Shown here one piece after another: positions 1-8,653 of a stretch of 29,078 bases of DNA (the first letter of the stretch is position 1; each line of letters starts with the position of its first letter). This stretch comes from CBCXVS01 sp965178525. GTDB lineage: Bacteria > Tectomicrobia > Entotheonellia > Entotheonellales > Entotheonellaceae. The notes under the pieces are model-generated. The model had not been told where the DNA came from. It saw only the letters and a program-made list of their open reading frames with translations, and searched no databases. A program made the position numbers and the translations under genes. The stretch is from contig CBCXVS010000059.1 of NCBI GenBank assembly GCA_965178525.1, positions 1 through 29,078 on the forward strand, given 5' to 3'.

Positions 1-410
1 GACCTGGCTGGGCTCCCTCCATCGTTTGGGGGAGGATAGCCTACCTCATTAACTATTGGGGAACAACCCTAATAGATTGGAGCCTGAGCGCTCGGTGCCA
101 ATGATGAAAATCGGGTCTGGTACCATACCGTCTCCTCTGTTGCCCTATTCATCATTAGGCTTTCATCCTGACGTGGAATAGGCAACCCATAAGGGTATGA
201 TCATGTTTTCTTTACCTTTGTTGGGCCTTTTCCTTTTTCGGTTGATTGATATCCCAGCTTTATTCCTAAACATAGGAAACATCTTTCAGCACTGGCTGTT
301 TATCATGCCATCTTCTCATAGAATCTAGCGCTCTATCATACCAGGATGTCGTTAGGTGAAGGTAGTGAAATAGTCAAGCAATTCTGGGGAGGTCAGGAGG
401 GGGCATAACA
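1..410. other. Intergenic stretch without a recognisable gene
   Basis: I see no open reading frame with a ribosome binding site, no tRNA-like cloverleaf and no strong terminator here. The bases are less GC-rich than the neighbouring genes. The stretch lies downstream of the minus-strand permease operon that ends at 535, so ATPase genes for that transporter do not follow directly. Confidence 0.5.
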
Positions 411-482
411 AATGCGGAATGCGGAATGCGGAATAAAAGTCATCTTGTCCATTCCGAATTCCGCATTCCACATTCCGCATTC
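411..482. repeat. Imperfect palindrome built of AATGCGG units
   Basis: Three tandem units of the type GGAATGC (411-434) face a largely complementary arm (451-482) across a spacer of 16 bases. The structure could fold into a long hairpin and looks like a dispersed intergenic palindrome (REP/MITE-like). It lies beside a second GC-rich palindrome and downstream of the permease gene. No T-run follows on the minus strand, so a classic terminator role is not supported. Confidence 0.6.
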
Positions 483-488
483 AAGTCA

Positions 489-511
489 CCCTCCCCCATC
501 GAGGGGGAGGG
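489..511. repeat. GC-rich intergenic palindrome (CCCTCCCCC/GGGGGAGGG)
   Basis: A perfect 9-bp inverted repeat with a 5-base loop sits 24 bases past the stop of the permease at 535-1491. Similar C-run/G-run palindromes occur at 2485, 10773, 24977 and 25839, always between genes, so this looks like a repeat class rather than a gene-specific site. Confidence 0.6.
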
Positions 512-534
512 AACCCAAATCTCTGTCCAGGTCC

Positions 535-1491
535 TTAGTTATCGACCAGGCGTGGATCGAGGATGTCACGTAAGCCATCACCAAATAAGTTGAAGCCCAG
601 CACGGAAAAGGAGATCGACAGGCCGGGGAATATGGCGAGGTGTGGCAGGTACTCCATGTGCTCGCGCGCCAGATTCAGATCGGCGCCCCAATCCGGGGTC
701 GGCGGGGGTGCGCCCAGACCCAGAAAGGACAGGCCAGCGATGATCAGCATGACGAAGCCCAGCGAAATCGTCGACTGCACAATCACCGGAGACAGACAAT
801 TGGGCAGGATCTGGCGAAAGGCAATATACAGATTGGCTTCGCCGATGACGTGAGACGCCTCCACATATTCCCGTTCGCGTTCCGCCAGCACCGACCCCCG
901 CACCAGACGGGCCAATCTGGGGGTTTGGGCCAAGCCTAAGACGACAATGAGTCCGACCGTGCTCCAGAGAAGCGGGAGCTTGTAGGCGAGAATGACGGAG
1001 GCCGCGAGGAGGTAGAGCAAGATCCCCGGCAAGGCCAGCCAGGCATCGACAAAACGCATCAGAACCGCATCCAGTTTGCCGCCATAATAGCCAGAGATCG
1101 CACCGAGGGGCACACCTCCCAAGATGGCCACGATGACCGCCAGGATGCTGATGCTCAGCGCGCGCTGACATCCCCACACGACTCGTGACCAGATGTCCCG
1201 GCCAAATTTATCGGTGCCAAAATAGTGCGTCAGACTGGGACCTTGCAGCATCACCCGGTAGTCCTGTTCGACCGGATCATAGCGGGCGATGACAGGCGCC
1301 AGGATGGCCACCAGGATCAGGACCAGGACCATCATCGCTCCGACAAAGGCCAGACGGCTCTTCCACAGTTCCCACGCGGCATTTTTGATCAGATAGCGCC
1401 ACCGTGCGCCACGCATCGCCAGCACAGCTTCATCCGCCTCAAATTCAAAGTCCCCGGAGATCGGAGTGGGCGTTATGGAAGCCTTGGCCAT
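535..1491 (-). CDS. ABC transporter permease, DppC/OppC family
   Basis: This is a predicted inner-membrane permease of a peptide/nickel-type ABC importer, 318 residues, normal for the family. The N-terminal OppC_N-type segment with the first membrane helix lies around residues 45-70. The family motif FGTDKFGRDIWSRV is at 91-104. The EAA-type cytoplasmic loop that docks onto the ATPase is at about 211-230, and SFLGLGAPPPTPDWG is at 255-269. The ATG is preceded by AAGGAG at normal spacing. It lies 11 bases behind the DppB-like partner on the same strand, so the two are surely co-transcribed. No ATPase gene follows. Peptide is the default substrate guess, but such systems also carry opines, glycosides or metal chelates. 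Confidence 0.93.
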   Translation of the reverse strand: MAKASITPTPISGDFEFEADEAVLAMRGARWRYLIKNAAWELWKSRLAFVGAMMVLVLILVAILAPVIARYDPVEQDYRVMLQGPSLTHYFGTDKFGRDIWSRVVWGCQRALSISILAVIVAILGGVPLGAISGYYGGKLDAVLMRFVDAWLALPGILLYLLAASVILAYKLPLLWSTVGLIVVLGLAQTPRLARLVRGSVLAEREREYVEASHVIGEANLYIAFRQILPNCLSPVIVQSTISLGFVMLIIAGLSFLGLGAPPPTPDWGADLNLAREHMEYLPHLAIFPGLSISFSVLGFNLFGDGLRDILDPRLVDN

Positions 1492-1502
1492 AGTTTCGCT
1501 CC

Positions 1503-2465
1503 TTATGATGCGGACCCGAGACGAATACGCGGGTTCAACACGCTATAGGTGAGGTCGACCAGTAGGTTGACCACCACAAACGCGGTGGCCAGAATAAGAA
1601 CCGATGCCTGTACCGTCGGATAGTCACGGGTCTGGATGGCCTCGAACAACATAAAGCCGATGCCGGGCCAGGAAAAGATGCTCTCGATAATGATGGTGCC
1701 GCCCAGCAGATTGCCGAACTGCAGACCACTGACGGTCACCGTGGGAATCAGGGCGTTGCGCAGGGTGTACTTGTAGATCACCTGGCGCTCCAAGAGCCCC
1801 AGGGAGCGGGCGGTATCGACGTAATCCTTGCGGATTTCGTCCAGCATCGCCGACCGCGTCAGTCGCGTGGTAATCGCCGCCAGGCGCACCCCTAGCGCTG
1901 CCGCCGGCAGCACCAGATGTTTGAGACTCAGCCCCAGGTTGTCAAACGGGCTGTAATACTCCGACGAGGGCAGCCAGCCCAGATACAGGGAAAAGACCAG
2001 CACACACATGATAGCGAACCAGAATTCCGGGATCGAAATGCCGGCCATCGCCGTGGCCGTGGCGCTGTAATCCGCTAGCGTCCGACGTTTGACCGCGGCA
2101 ATCGTCCCGAACGGAATGGCGATGAGGAGGGAAATGACCACCGCGACCATCGCCAGGTAGAGGGTGGCGGGAATCCGCCTGAACACTTCCACCCCGACGG
2201 AGCGCTGCGTCGCCACGGACTTCCCGAAGTCGCCATGCAGGACGATTTTTCCCAGCCATATGGCGTATTGCATATAGATGGGTTTGTCCAGTCCCAGTTC
2301 TTTTTCCAGTGCCGCCCGGACTAGCGGATCCTCACCCGCTTCATCGTCTGTGAGGGCATCGATCGCGTCACCAGGCAGCGCGTGGATGAAGGCAAAAACG
2401 ATCATCGACACCATGAGCAGCACGGGGATCATCTGCAGGATTCGGTAAATGGTGTGTTTCAGCAC
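1503..2465 (-). CDS. ABC transporter permease, DppB/OppB family
   Basis: This is a predicted inner-membrane permease of 320 residues forming the heterodimeric channel with the DppC-like neighbour. It has a typical N-terminal helix (about 9-30), the periplasmic segment with GDFGKSV (78-84), several further helices, the EAA-type loop around residues 214-233, and the family-typical C-terminal LNPRIRLG. The start is GTG; no upstream ATG fits better. The gene follows the solute-binding protein gene, separated by a GC palindrome (2485-2505), and precedes the DppC-like gene by 11 bases. The family assignment is firm, but the substrate is unknown. Confidence 0.93.
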   Translation of the reverse strand: MLKHTIYRILQMIPVLLMVSMIVFAFIHALPGDAIDALTDDEAGEDPLVRAALEKELGLDKPIYMQYAIWLGKIVLHGDFGKSVATQRSVGVEVFRRIPATLYLAMVAVVISLLIAIPFGTIAAVKRRTLADYSATATAMAGISIPEFWFAIMCVLVFSLYLGWLPSSEYYSPFDNLGLSLKHLVLPAAALGVRLAAITTRLTRSAMLDEIRKDYVDTARSLGLLERQVIYKYTLRNALIPTVTVSGLQFGNLLGGTIIIESIFSWPGIGFMLFEAIQTRDYPTVQASVLILATAFVVVNLLVDLTYSVLNPRIRLGSAS

Positions 2466-2484
2466 GTCCGCGCCCTTTCCCCAA

Positions 2485-2505
2485 CCCCCCTTTTGTCAAG
2501 GGGGG
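2485..2505. repeat. GC-rich intergenic palindrome (CCCCCCTT/AAGGGGGG)
   Basis: A perfect 8-bp inverted repeat with a 5-base TTGTC loop lies between the binding-protein gene and the DppB-like gene. In the mRNA it could act as a stem that protects or attenuates transcript segments between an abundant binding protein and its permeases. It belongs to the same repeat class as those at 24977 and 25839. Confidence 0.6.
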
Positions 2506-2528
2506 CGAGAGGCCTTGCAAATCGTCTT

Positions 2529-4124
2529 TTACACCTCGAAGTGAGCGGTGCGAATGCCGCCGCCACTCCAGGTATAGGGGGCCACGACGCACGGCTCGTA
2601 GCCCTTCAGGTCCTTCACCGCAGCCGTGGTCATGGTCAGTTCATGCAGATGGAAATGCGGTATCTCCTCATTGACGACCTTCCAGGCATCCGTATACAGG
2701 TTCTTGCGCTTAGCCGGGTCGAGGATTCGTTTTGCCTCTTCCACCAACTTGTCATAGCGCGGATTGCTCCAGCCCGACAAGACCTTTGAATAGCCACTCT
2801 TGGAGTGCAAGTTGCGGTCGAAAAAGCCGTCTGGGTCAAAGCGGTAGCTGTTCCCCTGAATCAGGATGTCAAACTCGCGATTCTTCCGCGCCTCTTTGTA
2901 CGGAACGACATCCAGAGGCCTCACCGTCGCCTTGAAGCCAACCTTGTTCAACATCTGCTGCACCACTTCGCCCGACTCGCGGTTGTACGCCAGACCGACG
3001 AACGACTGGATCTGGATCGGTGTGCCCTCAGCCTTTGCCTGTTTGATCAAGGACTTGGCCTTTTCAGGGTCATATCCCACACTTTCCGTTCCTTCCAGGT
3101 GCCATGGGTTGCCCTTGGGGTAGGGCTGATCGAGCATGTCACCCTGGCCGTAGAACACCGAGTGATGGATCGCGTTGCGGTCAATGGCATGCGAAGCGGC
3201 GAGACGCAGGTTTTTGTCCTGAAACGGACCCCGGTTGAAATTGTAAATCACGAAGACCCCGCCCAGGTGCATCTGCCACACGTTGAATTGCTTGCCGTAG
3301 CGCTTCTTGAAGCGGTCCACGTCGGCATAGCCCATGTTATCGATCAGGTTGACCTGCCCGGTACGCAGGGCGGTCAGCCGCACCGAGTCCTCGCGTTTGG
3401 GACGCCCGATGACCTCGTCAAGATAAGGCAAGTTGTTGCCCTCGGCATCGGTCTCCCAGTAATTTTCGAAGCGCACCAGCTTAGTCTCGTTGTACCGGGT
3501 CCAGGAGACAAACTTGAAGGGCCCGGTGCCAACCGGGTGTTCGGCCGCCTTATCAAAATTATCCGGGGCTTGCAGGTTGGTGGGATAGTGCATGACGTTG
3601 GACGGCAGGGACGCATCCGGCACGCTGAGATTGAACCGCACGGTGTGCTTGTCGATGATATCGACGGTGTCGATGACTTTGACCGCGCCGCGGTGCCAGG
3701 CATCGGAGTATTTGGGGTTTTTGATGCGTTCGATGTTGAGCTTGACCGACTCTGCATCGACCTCCCGGCCGTTGTGGAACAACGCCCCTTTGCGCAGCCG
3801 GAAGACCCAGGTTTTGAGGTCTTTGCTCGGTTCGTAGCTCTCGGCCAAGCCAGGGACGATATTGCCCTTTTGATCGATGTCCGTCAAGCCGGAGTAGATC
3901 GCAGCGATCGGGTGGGAGGTGTGATATTGGTTGTGCCGATGCGAGTCGAGACCCGCGGCATCGAGGCGCGTGCCAAACTTCAGGGTACCGCCCCGCCCGG
4001 AGCGCCGCTTGGCGGCTTCGCTCTGTGGCGCCAGTCCACTGAGTGCGGCACCGACCACGGCGGCGCTGCTGGTCGTGAGAAATGTTCGCCGGCTCAGTCC
4101 AGTGGTTTGTGAGTTCCTCTCCAT
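2529..4124 (-). CDS. Tat-exported ABC solute-binding protein, family 5 (DppA/OppA-like)
   Basis: Predicted periplasmic binding protein of 531 residues that feeds the adjacent DppB/DppC-like permeases. A twin-arginine signal with LSRRTFLTT lies at residues 10-18, followed by an Ala-rich hydrophobic stretch. This indicates export of a folded protein by the Tat system, which is less common than Sec for the family. The SBP_bac_5 domain fills the rest, with the PVGTGPFKF motif and a typical C-terminal lobe. The ATG at 4124 is chosen over an upstream in-frame ATG at 4274. The reasons are a GGAGG ribosome binding site 7-8 bases upstream and the signal peptide starting there. The ligand cannot be told from sequence. 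Confidence 0.92.
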   Translation of the reverse strand: MERNSQTTGLSRRTFLTTSSAAVVGAALSGLAPQSEAAKRRSGRGGTLKFGTRLDAAGLDSHRHNQYHTSHPIAAIYSGLTDIDQKGNIVPGLAESYEPSKDLKTWVFRLRKGALFHNGREVDAESVKLNIERIKNPKYSDAWHRGAVKVIDTVDIIDKHTVRFNLSVPDASLPSNVMHYPTNLQAPDNFDKAAEHPVGTGPFKFVSWTRYNETKLVRFENYWETDAEGNNLPYLDEVIGRPKREDSVRLTALRTGQVNLIDNMGYADVDRFKKRYGKQFNVWQMHLGGVFVIYNFNRGPFQDKNLRLAASHAIDRNAIHHSVFYGQGDMLDQPYPKGNPWHLEGTESVGYDPEKAKSLIKQAKAEGTPIQIQSFVGLAYNRESGEVVQQMLNKVGFKATVRPLDVVPYKEARKNREFDILIQGNSYRFDPDGFFDRNLHSKSGYSKVLSGWSNPRYDKLVEEAKRILDPAKRKNLYTDAWKVVNEEIPHFHLHELTMTTAAVKDLKGYEPCVVAPYTWSGGGIRTAHFEV

Positions 4125-4533
4125 GGTCGTTTCCTCCGAACCCTGAAGGTTGCGTGTCACGACCTCAAGCGTTTGCACCAGAGTAGCCAGAGCGCCCAAA
4201 GCCGCAGGCCCCTTCAGTGTCAGAGTCGCTTCTCCGGACCGCATGCACCGTCGCGCACACGGAAGCATCGACACAGATAGAGCGAGATCAGGCTGTGGCA
4301 GGGCGGAACGATCAGCAACGGAGTGGTACTACTGGAGGCCGTAATGGTATGTCGATATTTGCAAACCGAGCCGCTCTATCAAAAAGCGGCGGTACTGTCA
4401 AGCGGTACTGTCAAGAAGTTTTGATCCGTTGCTAGCGAGTCGGCGTTGGACAGCAGGCGTCGTGTCCAACGTGGCGTTAAGGGGCCTCACGCCTGCGCCC
4501 TCGCGGTGCGGTGAAAGCCCCCTGAAACACGAA
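4125..4533. other. Intergenic region with tandem repeat and hairpin
   Basis: No gene is visible between the binding-protein start and the hydrolase stop. A 13-bp unit (CGGTACTGTCAAG) is repeated in tandem at 4390-4402 and 4403-4415. A 9-bp inverted repeat (CGTTGGACA/TGTCCAACG, 4444-4452 and 4463-4471) lies just downstream of the hydrolase gene and could end or stabilise its transcript, although no T-run follows. The promoter of the binding-protein operon probably lies here, but I cannot assign hexamers. Confidence 0.4.
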
Positions 4534-5271
4534 TTACTTCAGATACTTGTCGTAGAACATCATGACCCGATGCCACATATCCTGGGCCGGCACCGCCCGG
4601 TAGCTGGGCCGATAGTCGGCGAAAAAAGCATGGCCAGCGTTGCGATACATCACCAAATCGTAGGTCTTGCCGTGCTTGTCGAGTTCTTCCTGGAGCCGGG
4701 CCGCATGCTCCGGCGACGGGTTCGGGTCTTCCTCACCGAACAAGCCGAGTAGCGGACAGCCGAGAGTGGGGATCATGTCGATGGGCGAGACCGGCCGTTG
4801 CTCGGTATGTTCATCCTGGATGAGGAACCCGCCGGCGGACTTGACACAGGCGTCCACGTTTGTGCTCTTGCACCCGAAGACCACGGTATACCGGCCGCCC
4901 GAGCAGAAGCCAATCGCCCCGACCTTGCCATTCGAATCGGCCTGCCCCTTGAGATACGTTGCCGCCCCGTCCAGATCCGCCACGGCTTGCGAGTCGGGGA
5001 CCGAGAACATGGTCTGCAACACTTGATCCATGTTGGACGGGTCCGGCGACCCCTCGCGGGTGTACATATCGGGCGCAATCGCCAGGTAGCCCGCTTCGGA
5101 GAAGCGGCGGGCCACGTCTTTGATGTGATCGATCAAGCCAAATGCTTCCATAATGACGACGACGCCCGGATAGCTGCCCGAAGCCGCGGGACGGCTATAA
5201 TAGGCGTTGATCGGGGCGCCATCCTGACTCGGATACTGCATCATGTTCGACTGGATCTCTGGTGCGTACAC
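4534..5271 (-). CDS. Dienelactone hydrolase family protein
   Basis: This is an alpha/beta hydrolase of the dienelactone hydrolase family, 245 residues with the chosen start, close to the usual ~236. The nucleophile Cys123 lies in GFCSGGR; the acid is probably Asp182 (GEEDPN) and the base His214 (AGHAFF). Glu42 in the VVVIMEAFG strand matches the Glu that gates the Cys in characterised enzymes. Dienelactone hydrolases open the lactone formed in chloro-/modified ortho-cleavage, but most relatives have other ester or lactone substrates. The GTG at 5271 is preferred because AAAGGAGG lies 5 bases upstream, whereas the ATG at 5385 would add 38 unconserved residues. It probably heads the minus-strand cluster with the transporter. 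Confidence 0.9.
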   Translation of the reverse strand: MYAPEIQSNMMQYPSQDGAPINAYYSRPAASGSYPGVVVIMEAFGLIDHIKDVARRFSEAGYLAIAPDMYTREGSPDPSNMDQVLQTMFSVPDSQAVADLDGAATYLKGQADSNGKVGAIGFCSGGRYTVVFGCKSTNVDACVKSAGGFLIQDEHTEQRPVSPIDMIPTLGCPLLGLFGEEDPNPSPEHAARLQEELDKHGKTYDLVMYRNAGHAFFADYRPSYRAVPAQDMWHRVMMFYDKYLK

Positions 5272-5506
5272 ACGTGCCTCCTTTCGATGATGTGGGATGC
5301 AGAATGCTCTGTGAGCAGCGGACGCGAACCAACGCGGCACACCTGTCCGGTGCCGCAGGCTACATCCTCCACGAACCGGTGTCAAGCCTGCTCGTCATCC
5401 TCGCCGTCTCTTGCTTTCCCCTACACGATGGGCCATACTCGTTGGCAATGGCGGAAGCCATGACAGAAGCTCTCGTGAATATAGTGCTTTTCTCCTGGGA
5501 GGCGCG

Positions 5507-5971
5507 ATGGCTGAGGACGTCAACTCTAAGGTAGATTGGGAGCTGCTGGCCTTAACAGACCATTATTATACGGCGGTTGCCATCCGTGACGCTTTACAGG
5601 AGGGAGACATGGACGGGGCCACCGAAGGCATAGAGGAACTGATTGACGCCTTGAGCCGCTCAGACGAACGCGTCTTAGAAAGCTATCTGGTGCGCCTCAT
5701 GCAGCACATCGTCAAGTGGAACGTACAACCGGAAAGACGGTCCCCAAGCTGGATAGCGACCATCAGTACCTCGCGGAACCGCATTGCTCTTCTCCGCAAA
5801 CGGCATCCCCGCTTCACGGAGCGCTTCATTCAAGAGCGCCTGTGGCAGGACTGCTGCATCCTAGCCCATGGTGAAGCAGCAGCCGACATGAACCGTGAGC
5901 GAATCGAGCCCGTCGCACTGAGTTGGGACGAGGTGTTTGAGACCCTGTATACACTGGAGCCCAAGTCGTAG
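5507..5971 (+). CDS. DUF29 family protein
   Basis: This 154-residue protein has the DUF29 layout. A helical N-terminal region carries a W...L..TDHYYTAVAIRDAL-like stretch. It is followed by EGIEELIDALSRSDERVLESYL, then the HIVKW motif near residues 67-71, and Pro-Glu-Arg-Arg-x-Pro-Ser-Trp before a second helical half. The function of DUF29 is not established; it is frequent in cyanobacteria and in genomes rich in mobile and toxin-like genes. The ATG at 5507 has GGGAGG 4-5 bases upstream; an in-frame ATG at 5411 would add 32 unlike residues. It is transcribed convergently with the small gene at 6008-6211. Confidence 0.85.
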   Translation: MAEDVNSKVDWELLALTDHYYTAVAIRDALQEGDMDGATEGIEELIDALSRSDERVLESYLVRLMQHIVKWNVQPERRSPSWIATISTSRNRIALLRKRHPRFTERFIQERLWQDCCILAHGEAAADMNRERIEPVALSWDEVFETLYTLEPKS

Positions 5972-6007
5972 GCTCTGTGCAAAAGTCGCTGCGTGCGGTA
6001 CGCCGTA

Positions 6008-6211
6008 CTAGGATTGTGGTCTGATCAATTCCTGTCGGCCATCCGGATGACGAATCCAATAGATCCGATGCTGTTGTAGATGCTGCTCACACATCGGAAC
6101 CCATTTGTCGCGTGGCCAGTTTTGACCGACGATCGATTCCGTGTCGCCAGCTTCCACCGGTTGATACTCAACGACACCCTCGTTTGTGCATTGGTCGATG
6201 TAACATTCCAT
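6008..6211 (-). CDS. Small Cys/His-rich protein (67 aa), possible zinc-binding
   Basis: I do not recognise a family. The product has Cys3 and Cys8 near the N-terminus (CYIDQC) and a second pair, CEQH, in the middle. This four-ligand spacing is compatible with a small zinc knuckle. The rest is polar with several Trp/Arg. A clear GAGGAG ribosome binding site precedes the ATG (spacing about 6), which is the main argument that this is a gene. An overlapping ORF in another frame (6025-6225) lacks such a site. It is convergent with the DUF29 gene. Confidence 0.6.
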   Translation of the reverse strand: MECYIDQCTNEGVVEYQPVEAGDTESIVGQNWPRDKWVPMCEQHLQQHRIYWIRHPDGRQELIRPQS

Positions 6212-6316
6212 ATATGTCTCCTCATCTACCTAGCGCCGTGTCCACGCCATCTGACCGGCCCATTGGACGACACCATAGCATGATTGGCCCAGCACTTCAT
6301 CCTTGCCGCTCTGGTA

Positions 6317-6775
6317 TCACATCATTTCGGTAAACACATACTCGATCACCCCGGTATCCGGGTTGTTCCGCTGATACACATACCCGGACGCAACCATCGC
6401 ATTTAATGTCCGCTCGACGTCCGCAAAAGACGCGCCGGTTGCCATCACGCCTTGGGTCACGCTCAGACATCCCCCGTGCTCGAGCGCCGTGTGCAGGAGC
6501 GCTTGCCTCAGGGCCTCGTCCGGTATGGCAGCAGAGGCCGCCCGCGCAATACGCCGATTGATTTCGGTTTGTTGCAGGTGGGCATGAATCATGCCCACGA
6601 TCCAACTGATCAAGAGCACGCGCACCGAGGCAAACTTCGCCAACACGAACAAGAGGGATGGCAAGGCATAGACGAGGCCGATGACGTGATACCAGGGATA
6701 TCGCGCCACAATACCGGCCTGGATCCATGCCAGCCCATGCAGACCGGGAATATAACTCCACGTGAGCCAGCGCAA
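6317..6775 (-). CDS. Membrane protein with C-terminal winged-helix-like domain
   Basis: The product (152 residues from the chosen TTG) starts with a short hydrophobic segment (SYIPGLHGLAWIQAGI) and two adjoining membrane helices. It ends in a helix-turn-helix/wing-like domain (about residues 95-152) with the pattern DVERTLNAMVASGYVYQ followed by a Tyr-rich hairpin, typical of winged helices that read a second strand pair. The longer ATG ORF from 6883 would overlap the end of the GMC gene and adds nonsense-like sequence, so I place the start at TTG 6775, behind an AAGAGGA sequence. The start is uncertain. It lies 29 bases behind the GMC pseudogene stop and may share its transcript. Function unknown. 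Confidence 0.65.
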   Translation of the reverse strand: MRWLTWSYIPGLHGLAWIQAGIVARYPWYHVIGLVYALPSLLFVLAKFASVRVLLISWIVGMIHAHLQQTEINRRIARAASAAIPDEALRQALLHTALEHGGCLSVTQGVMATGASFADVERTLNAMVASGYVYQRNNPDTGVIEYVFTEMM

Positions 6776-6804
6776 TGGCGTACGTCCTCTTACATCCTCT
6801 GCCG

Positions 6805-8359
6805 CTACATCCCTTGCCGAATGAAGTCCGCGACATGTTCCCCGATCATCATGGTCGTCACATTGGTGTTGGCCCGAATGCAATCGGGCATGATGGACGC
6901 ATCCACGACTCGCAGATTTTCTATGCCGTGGACCTTGCCGAATTGGTCCACCACCGCCATCGGGTCGGACGCCAGGCCCATTTTGCAGGTGCAGGAGATG
7001 TGCTGGGAGGTGGTGACCTCGCGCCTCAACCAGGCATCCAGCGCCGCATCAGAGGCCAGGTCCGCGTCCGTGGGCTCGATGCGCTCAGCGATAATGTCAC
7101 GGAAGCCGTCATGTTCGGTCAGCTTCATGCACAGACGCATGGCTTCCCGCAGGCGCTGCCGGTCAAATTCGTCTTCGAGGTAGCGATAGTCGAGAAAGGG
7201 CTGCACGGTGGGATCCGCCGACGTGAGGCGCAATTCTCCCTGACCCACGGCCAATTGGATGCCGGCCGGTCATGCGAATCCCGATCGGCTCCATGCGATT
7301 GCCACCGCGATTGACGCGCTCGGTGGCAAAGGATTGCATGGAGATTTTCATGTCGTTGCGCAGCTCCGACCCGTCGGCGGTGTAACGCAGACACACTTGC
7401 ATGCGCGGCGCCATGCCGTCCAGAGGAAAGTCGGGTTTGGTGCGCCATGTCGCCCACACCAGCGGGTGGCCGCGGAGGTTCCGGCCCACGCCGGGAAGAT
7501 CGTGGACGAGGGGAATGTTCAGACTCTGCAGCTGACCCGCCGGTCCCACGCCCGACAGGAGCAGGATGTGGGGCGAGCCGATGGCCCCGGCGCTGAGGAT
7601 GATCTCGTCGCCTTCGACGACAAAGGTTTCACCGCCACGTTCGACCTCGACACCCGTGGCCTGGTTGCCGTGAAACAGGAGACGGCGCACCAGACAATTC
7701 GCTTGAATGGTCAGGTTGAGGCGATGCCGCGCCAAGCTCAGATGGCCCATCGCCGTACTGATGCGAATGCCATTGGGGTTGTTGAATGGGGTCGGGCCGA
7801 CCCCAGTGGAGTCGGGACGGTTATGATCGGCGCAATCGGGGAAACCCGCCGCCAGACAGGCATCGTAAAAGGCGACCTGGCTCGGCAGCTAGGTCTCGCG
7901 CTGAAAGCGATGCGCCGTGATCGGTCCGTCCTTGCCGTGCACCTCCTCGTCATCGTGGAAATCCTGGTCATGTTCCAACTTGCGAAAATGGGGCAGCAGC
8001 TCCTGAAAGCCCCACTGATTGTTGCCCATCGCGGCCCACGAGTCGTAATCCTCCGGCACGCCGCGCAGGAAGACCTGCCCGTTGATGGCGCTGGAGCCGC
8101 CGGTCACCTTGCCACGCGGCACCAGCATCTCGCCTGCCTGCTCGGTCGCCTTGCCGACGAATTGCCAGTTGTGGTCGCTGGTCATGATGTCGATTTCGGT
8201 GGCGTAGCCGTGCTTCACTTCGTCCGGCAGGTGCTCAAAATTCGGATACTCCGGTCCGGCCTCCAGTAGTAAAACGGACCGCTGCGGGTCCTCAGACAAT
8301 CGACTGGCTAGAATGGCTCCTGCAGAGCCTGCGCCGATAATCACCACGTCGTATTTCAT
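6805..8359 (-). pseudogene. GMC family oxidoreductase (choline dehydrogenase-like), disrupted
   Basis: All parts of a ~517-residue FAD-dependent glucose-methanol-choline oxidoreductase are present. The FAD-binding GAGSAGAILASRL is near the N-terminus, the first GMC signature is VTGGSSAINGQVFLRG, and the second is GAIGSPHILLLSGVGP. At the C-terminus are HISCTCKMG, the putative catalytic His-containing region, and the NTNVTT end. The frame is broken twice. Codon 157 is TAG (7889-7891), inside an otherwise conserved ETxLPSQVAFYDAC stretch where Tyr (TAC) is expected. Near 7262-7268 (GGCCGGC) one extra base shifts the frame between RMTG and IQLAVGQG. The ATG at 8359 has GGAGAT upstream. It is either a young pseudogene or carries two sequence errors, since everything else is well preserved. 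Confidence 0.85.
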
Positions 8360-8653
8360 GGTTCCATCTCCTGTGCCTCGGCCGTGTCGATAGCGATGCA
8401 TACGGTTTCGAGCGCCCGGCGGCTGGCTAAGTTCGCGTGCATCCATGTGCACGGGAAAAGACTGCGATGCGTAGGATAACCGCTCCGGCCAGGGGCGTCA
8501 ACGAAGCGCTTGCAAGTCCCTGGGCCATATGGTAGTTTGCTACCCCCTTGGACAGTCAGCCATCCGCATGGCCGGATGGATACCGGCTATGGCCGGCATC
8601 GTCATCATGTCAGGGATGTCATAGCAAAACCATACTGAGAAGGAGGGTAGGCG
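8360..8653. promoter_or_regulatory. Divergent intergenic region with operator-like palindrome
   Basis: This region separates the minus-strand GMC gene from the plus-strand transporter operon, so it must hold promoters in both directions. A perfect 7-bp inverted repeat (CCATCCG/CGGATGG, 8560-8566 and 8573-8579) is followed by a CCGG-N6-CCGG motif (8583-8596), which would suit a shared regulator. No convincing -35/-10 pair can be named. A strong AGGAGG site lies just before the ATG at 8654. Confidence 0.35.

Noticed and set aside
2805..4112. Long plus-strand ORF (435 codons)
   Set aside because: It lies antisense to the Tat-dependent binding protein, has no ribosome binding site and a His/Val-rich composition typical of the reverse frame of a GC-rich gene.
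7889..7891. TAG in the GMC gene as a recoded sense codon (pyrrolysine or amber suppression)
   Set aside because: A second lesion, a frame change near 7262-7268, lies in the same gene, which favours simple decay or sequence errors.
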